Translations under genes and position numbers: made by a program
Part shown: positions 7,243-7,492 of the stretch, piece by piece
Layout of the letters: each line of letters begins with the position of its first letter
Position numbering within the stretch: position 1 is the stretch's first letter
Notes under the pieces: model-generated
Seen by the model: the letters and a program-made list of their open reading frames with translations, nothing else
The model's database searches: none
What the model was told of the DNA's origin: nothing
Assembly (NCBI GenBank): GCA_904502185.1
Contig: CAJGDX010000095.1
Location: 1 to 7,492, forward strand
Direction of reading: 5' to 3'
Source of the DNA: an uncultured Bacteroidaceae bacterium
Lineage (GTDB): Bacteria; Bacteroidota; Bacteroidia; Bacteroidales; Bacteroidaceae
DNA: 7,492 nucleotides

Positions 7243-7277
7243 AAACAGTTACCCAATGGTGGCTGTTTTTATTTTTT
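7243..7277 (+). terminator. Intrinsic terminator of tRNA-Cys
   Basis: The arms AAACAGTTACC (7243-7253) and GGTGGCTGTTT (7258-7268) pair over 11 bp, including two G-U pairs, around the loop CAAT. They are followed by a T-rich run to 7277. The hairpin begins two bases after the tRNA. Confidence 0.85.
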
Positions 7278-7492
7278 TATATACATTCGATATTAGCTCT
7301 GTTCTGACGCAAGTTTCTTTTTAATTCTGTTGATAGAGGGTAATAATAACCATAATCATACGCTTACTTTTGTATTCTACGGTAGTATTTACCATTAATC
7401 ATTCCTGCAAATGGCAAGGTTTGTTTATCTATCTTTGCTGTATATAATCAGCAAAAGTAATCTAAAATCCATCCGGCACCGTAAGCAGCACA
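7278..7492. other. AT-rich right end without a recognisable gene
   Basis: No known gene or RNA is visible here. On the plus strand there are two sequences matching the -7 consensus, TACTTTTG (7365-7372) and TATCTTTG (7430-7437), neither with a convincing -33 box. From the ATG at 7411 a 27-codon frame stays open to the edge (begins MARFVYLSLLYI). It sits 38 bases after the first -7 box, similar to the spacing in the peptidase gene, so it could be the start of a gene that continues outside. The inverted repeat TTTGCTG/CAGCAAA (7434-7455) lies within it. These signals are weak and could be chance in AT-rich DNA. Confidence 0.35.

Noticed and set aside
7221..7492. tRNA-Cys 3' end as an integration site for a mobile element
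   Set aside because: No second copy of the tRNA 3' end and no integrase are seen in the 250 bases downstream, and a normal terminator follows the tRNA.

Overview
This window looks like chromosomal DNA from a member of the Bacteroidota, most likely order Bacteroidales. Three things point there. Promoters match the family-specific TAnnTTTG -7 box, with a TTTG/TTG -33 box 19 bases upstream where it can be seen. Leaders are A-rich and lack Shine-Dalgarno sequences. Both fasciclin-domain lipoproteins carry a Ser-acidic-acidic signal right after the lipobox cysteine. I cannot fix genus or species from the sequence alone.

From left to right, all protein genes lie on the minus strand. Positions 1-1826 hold the first 608 codons of a fasciclin-type (FAS1) lipoprotein gene that runs off the left edge (copy A). 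Positions 1947-3992 hold a complete paralogue of 681 residues (copy B). The two are a direct tandem duplication with a period of 2166 bases and no net insertion or deletion at any anchor I compared. Each copy has its own -7 box, and copy B ends at a strong hairpin terminator, so they look like separate transcription units. Positions 4135-5556 encode an exported C1B-type cysteine aminopeptidase (PepC/bleomycin hydrolase family). It has a textbook promoter at 5592-5622 and a 14-bp-stem terminator at 4072-4112. Positions 5642-6964 encode TilS, the tRNA(Ile)-lysidine synthase. Divergent from it, on the plus strand, is a tRNA-Cys(GCA) gene (7171-7240) with a consensus promoter and an intrinsic terminator. 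The last 215 bases are AT-rich and hold no recognisable gene, only a short reading frame open to the right edge.

The genes do not form one pathway. TilS and the tRNA belong to translation. The peptidase probably degrades peptides in the periplasm or outside the cell. The fasciclin pair are predicted surface lipoproteins of unknown role. The most interesting part is the fasciclin tandem: its divergence is patchy, it has a conserved cysteine-rich C-terminal module, and it has an acidic loop that differs between copies. I see no defence system, mobile element, CRISPR array or integrase.
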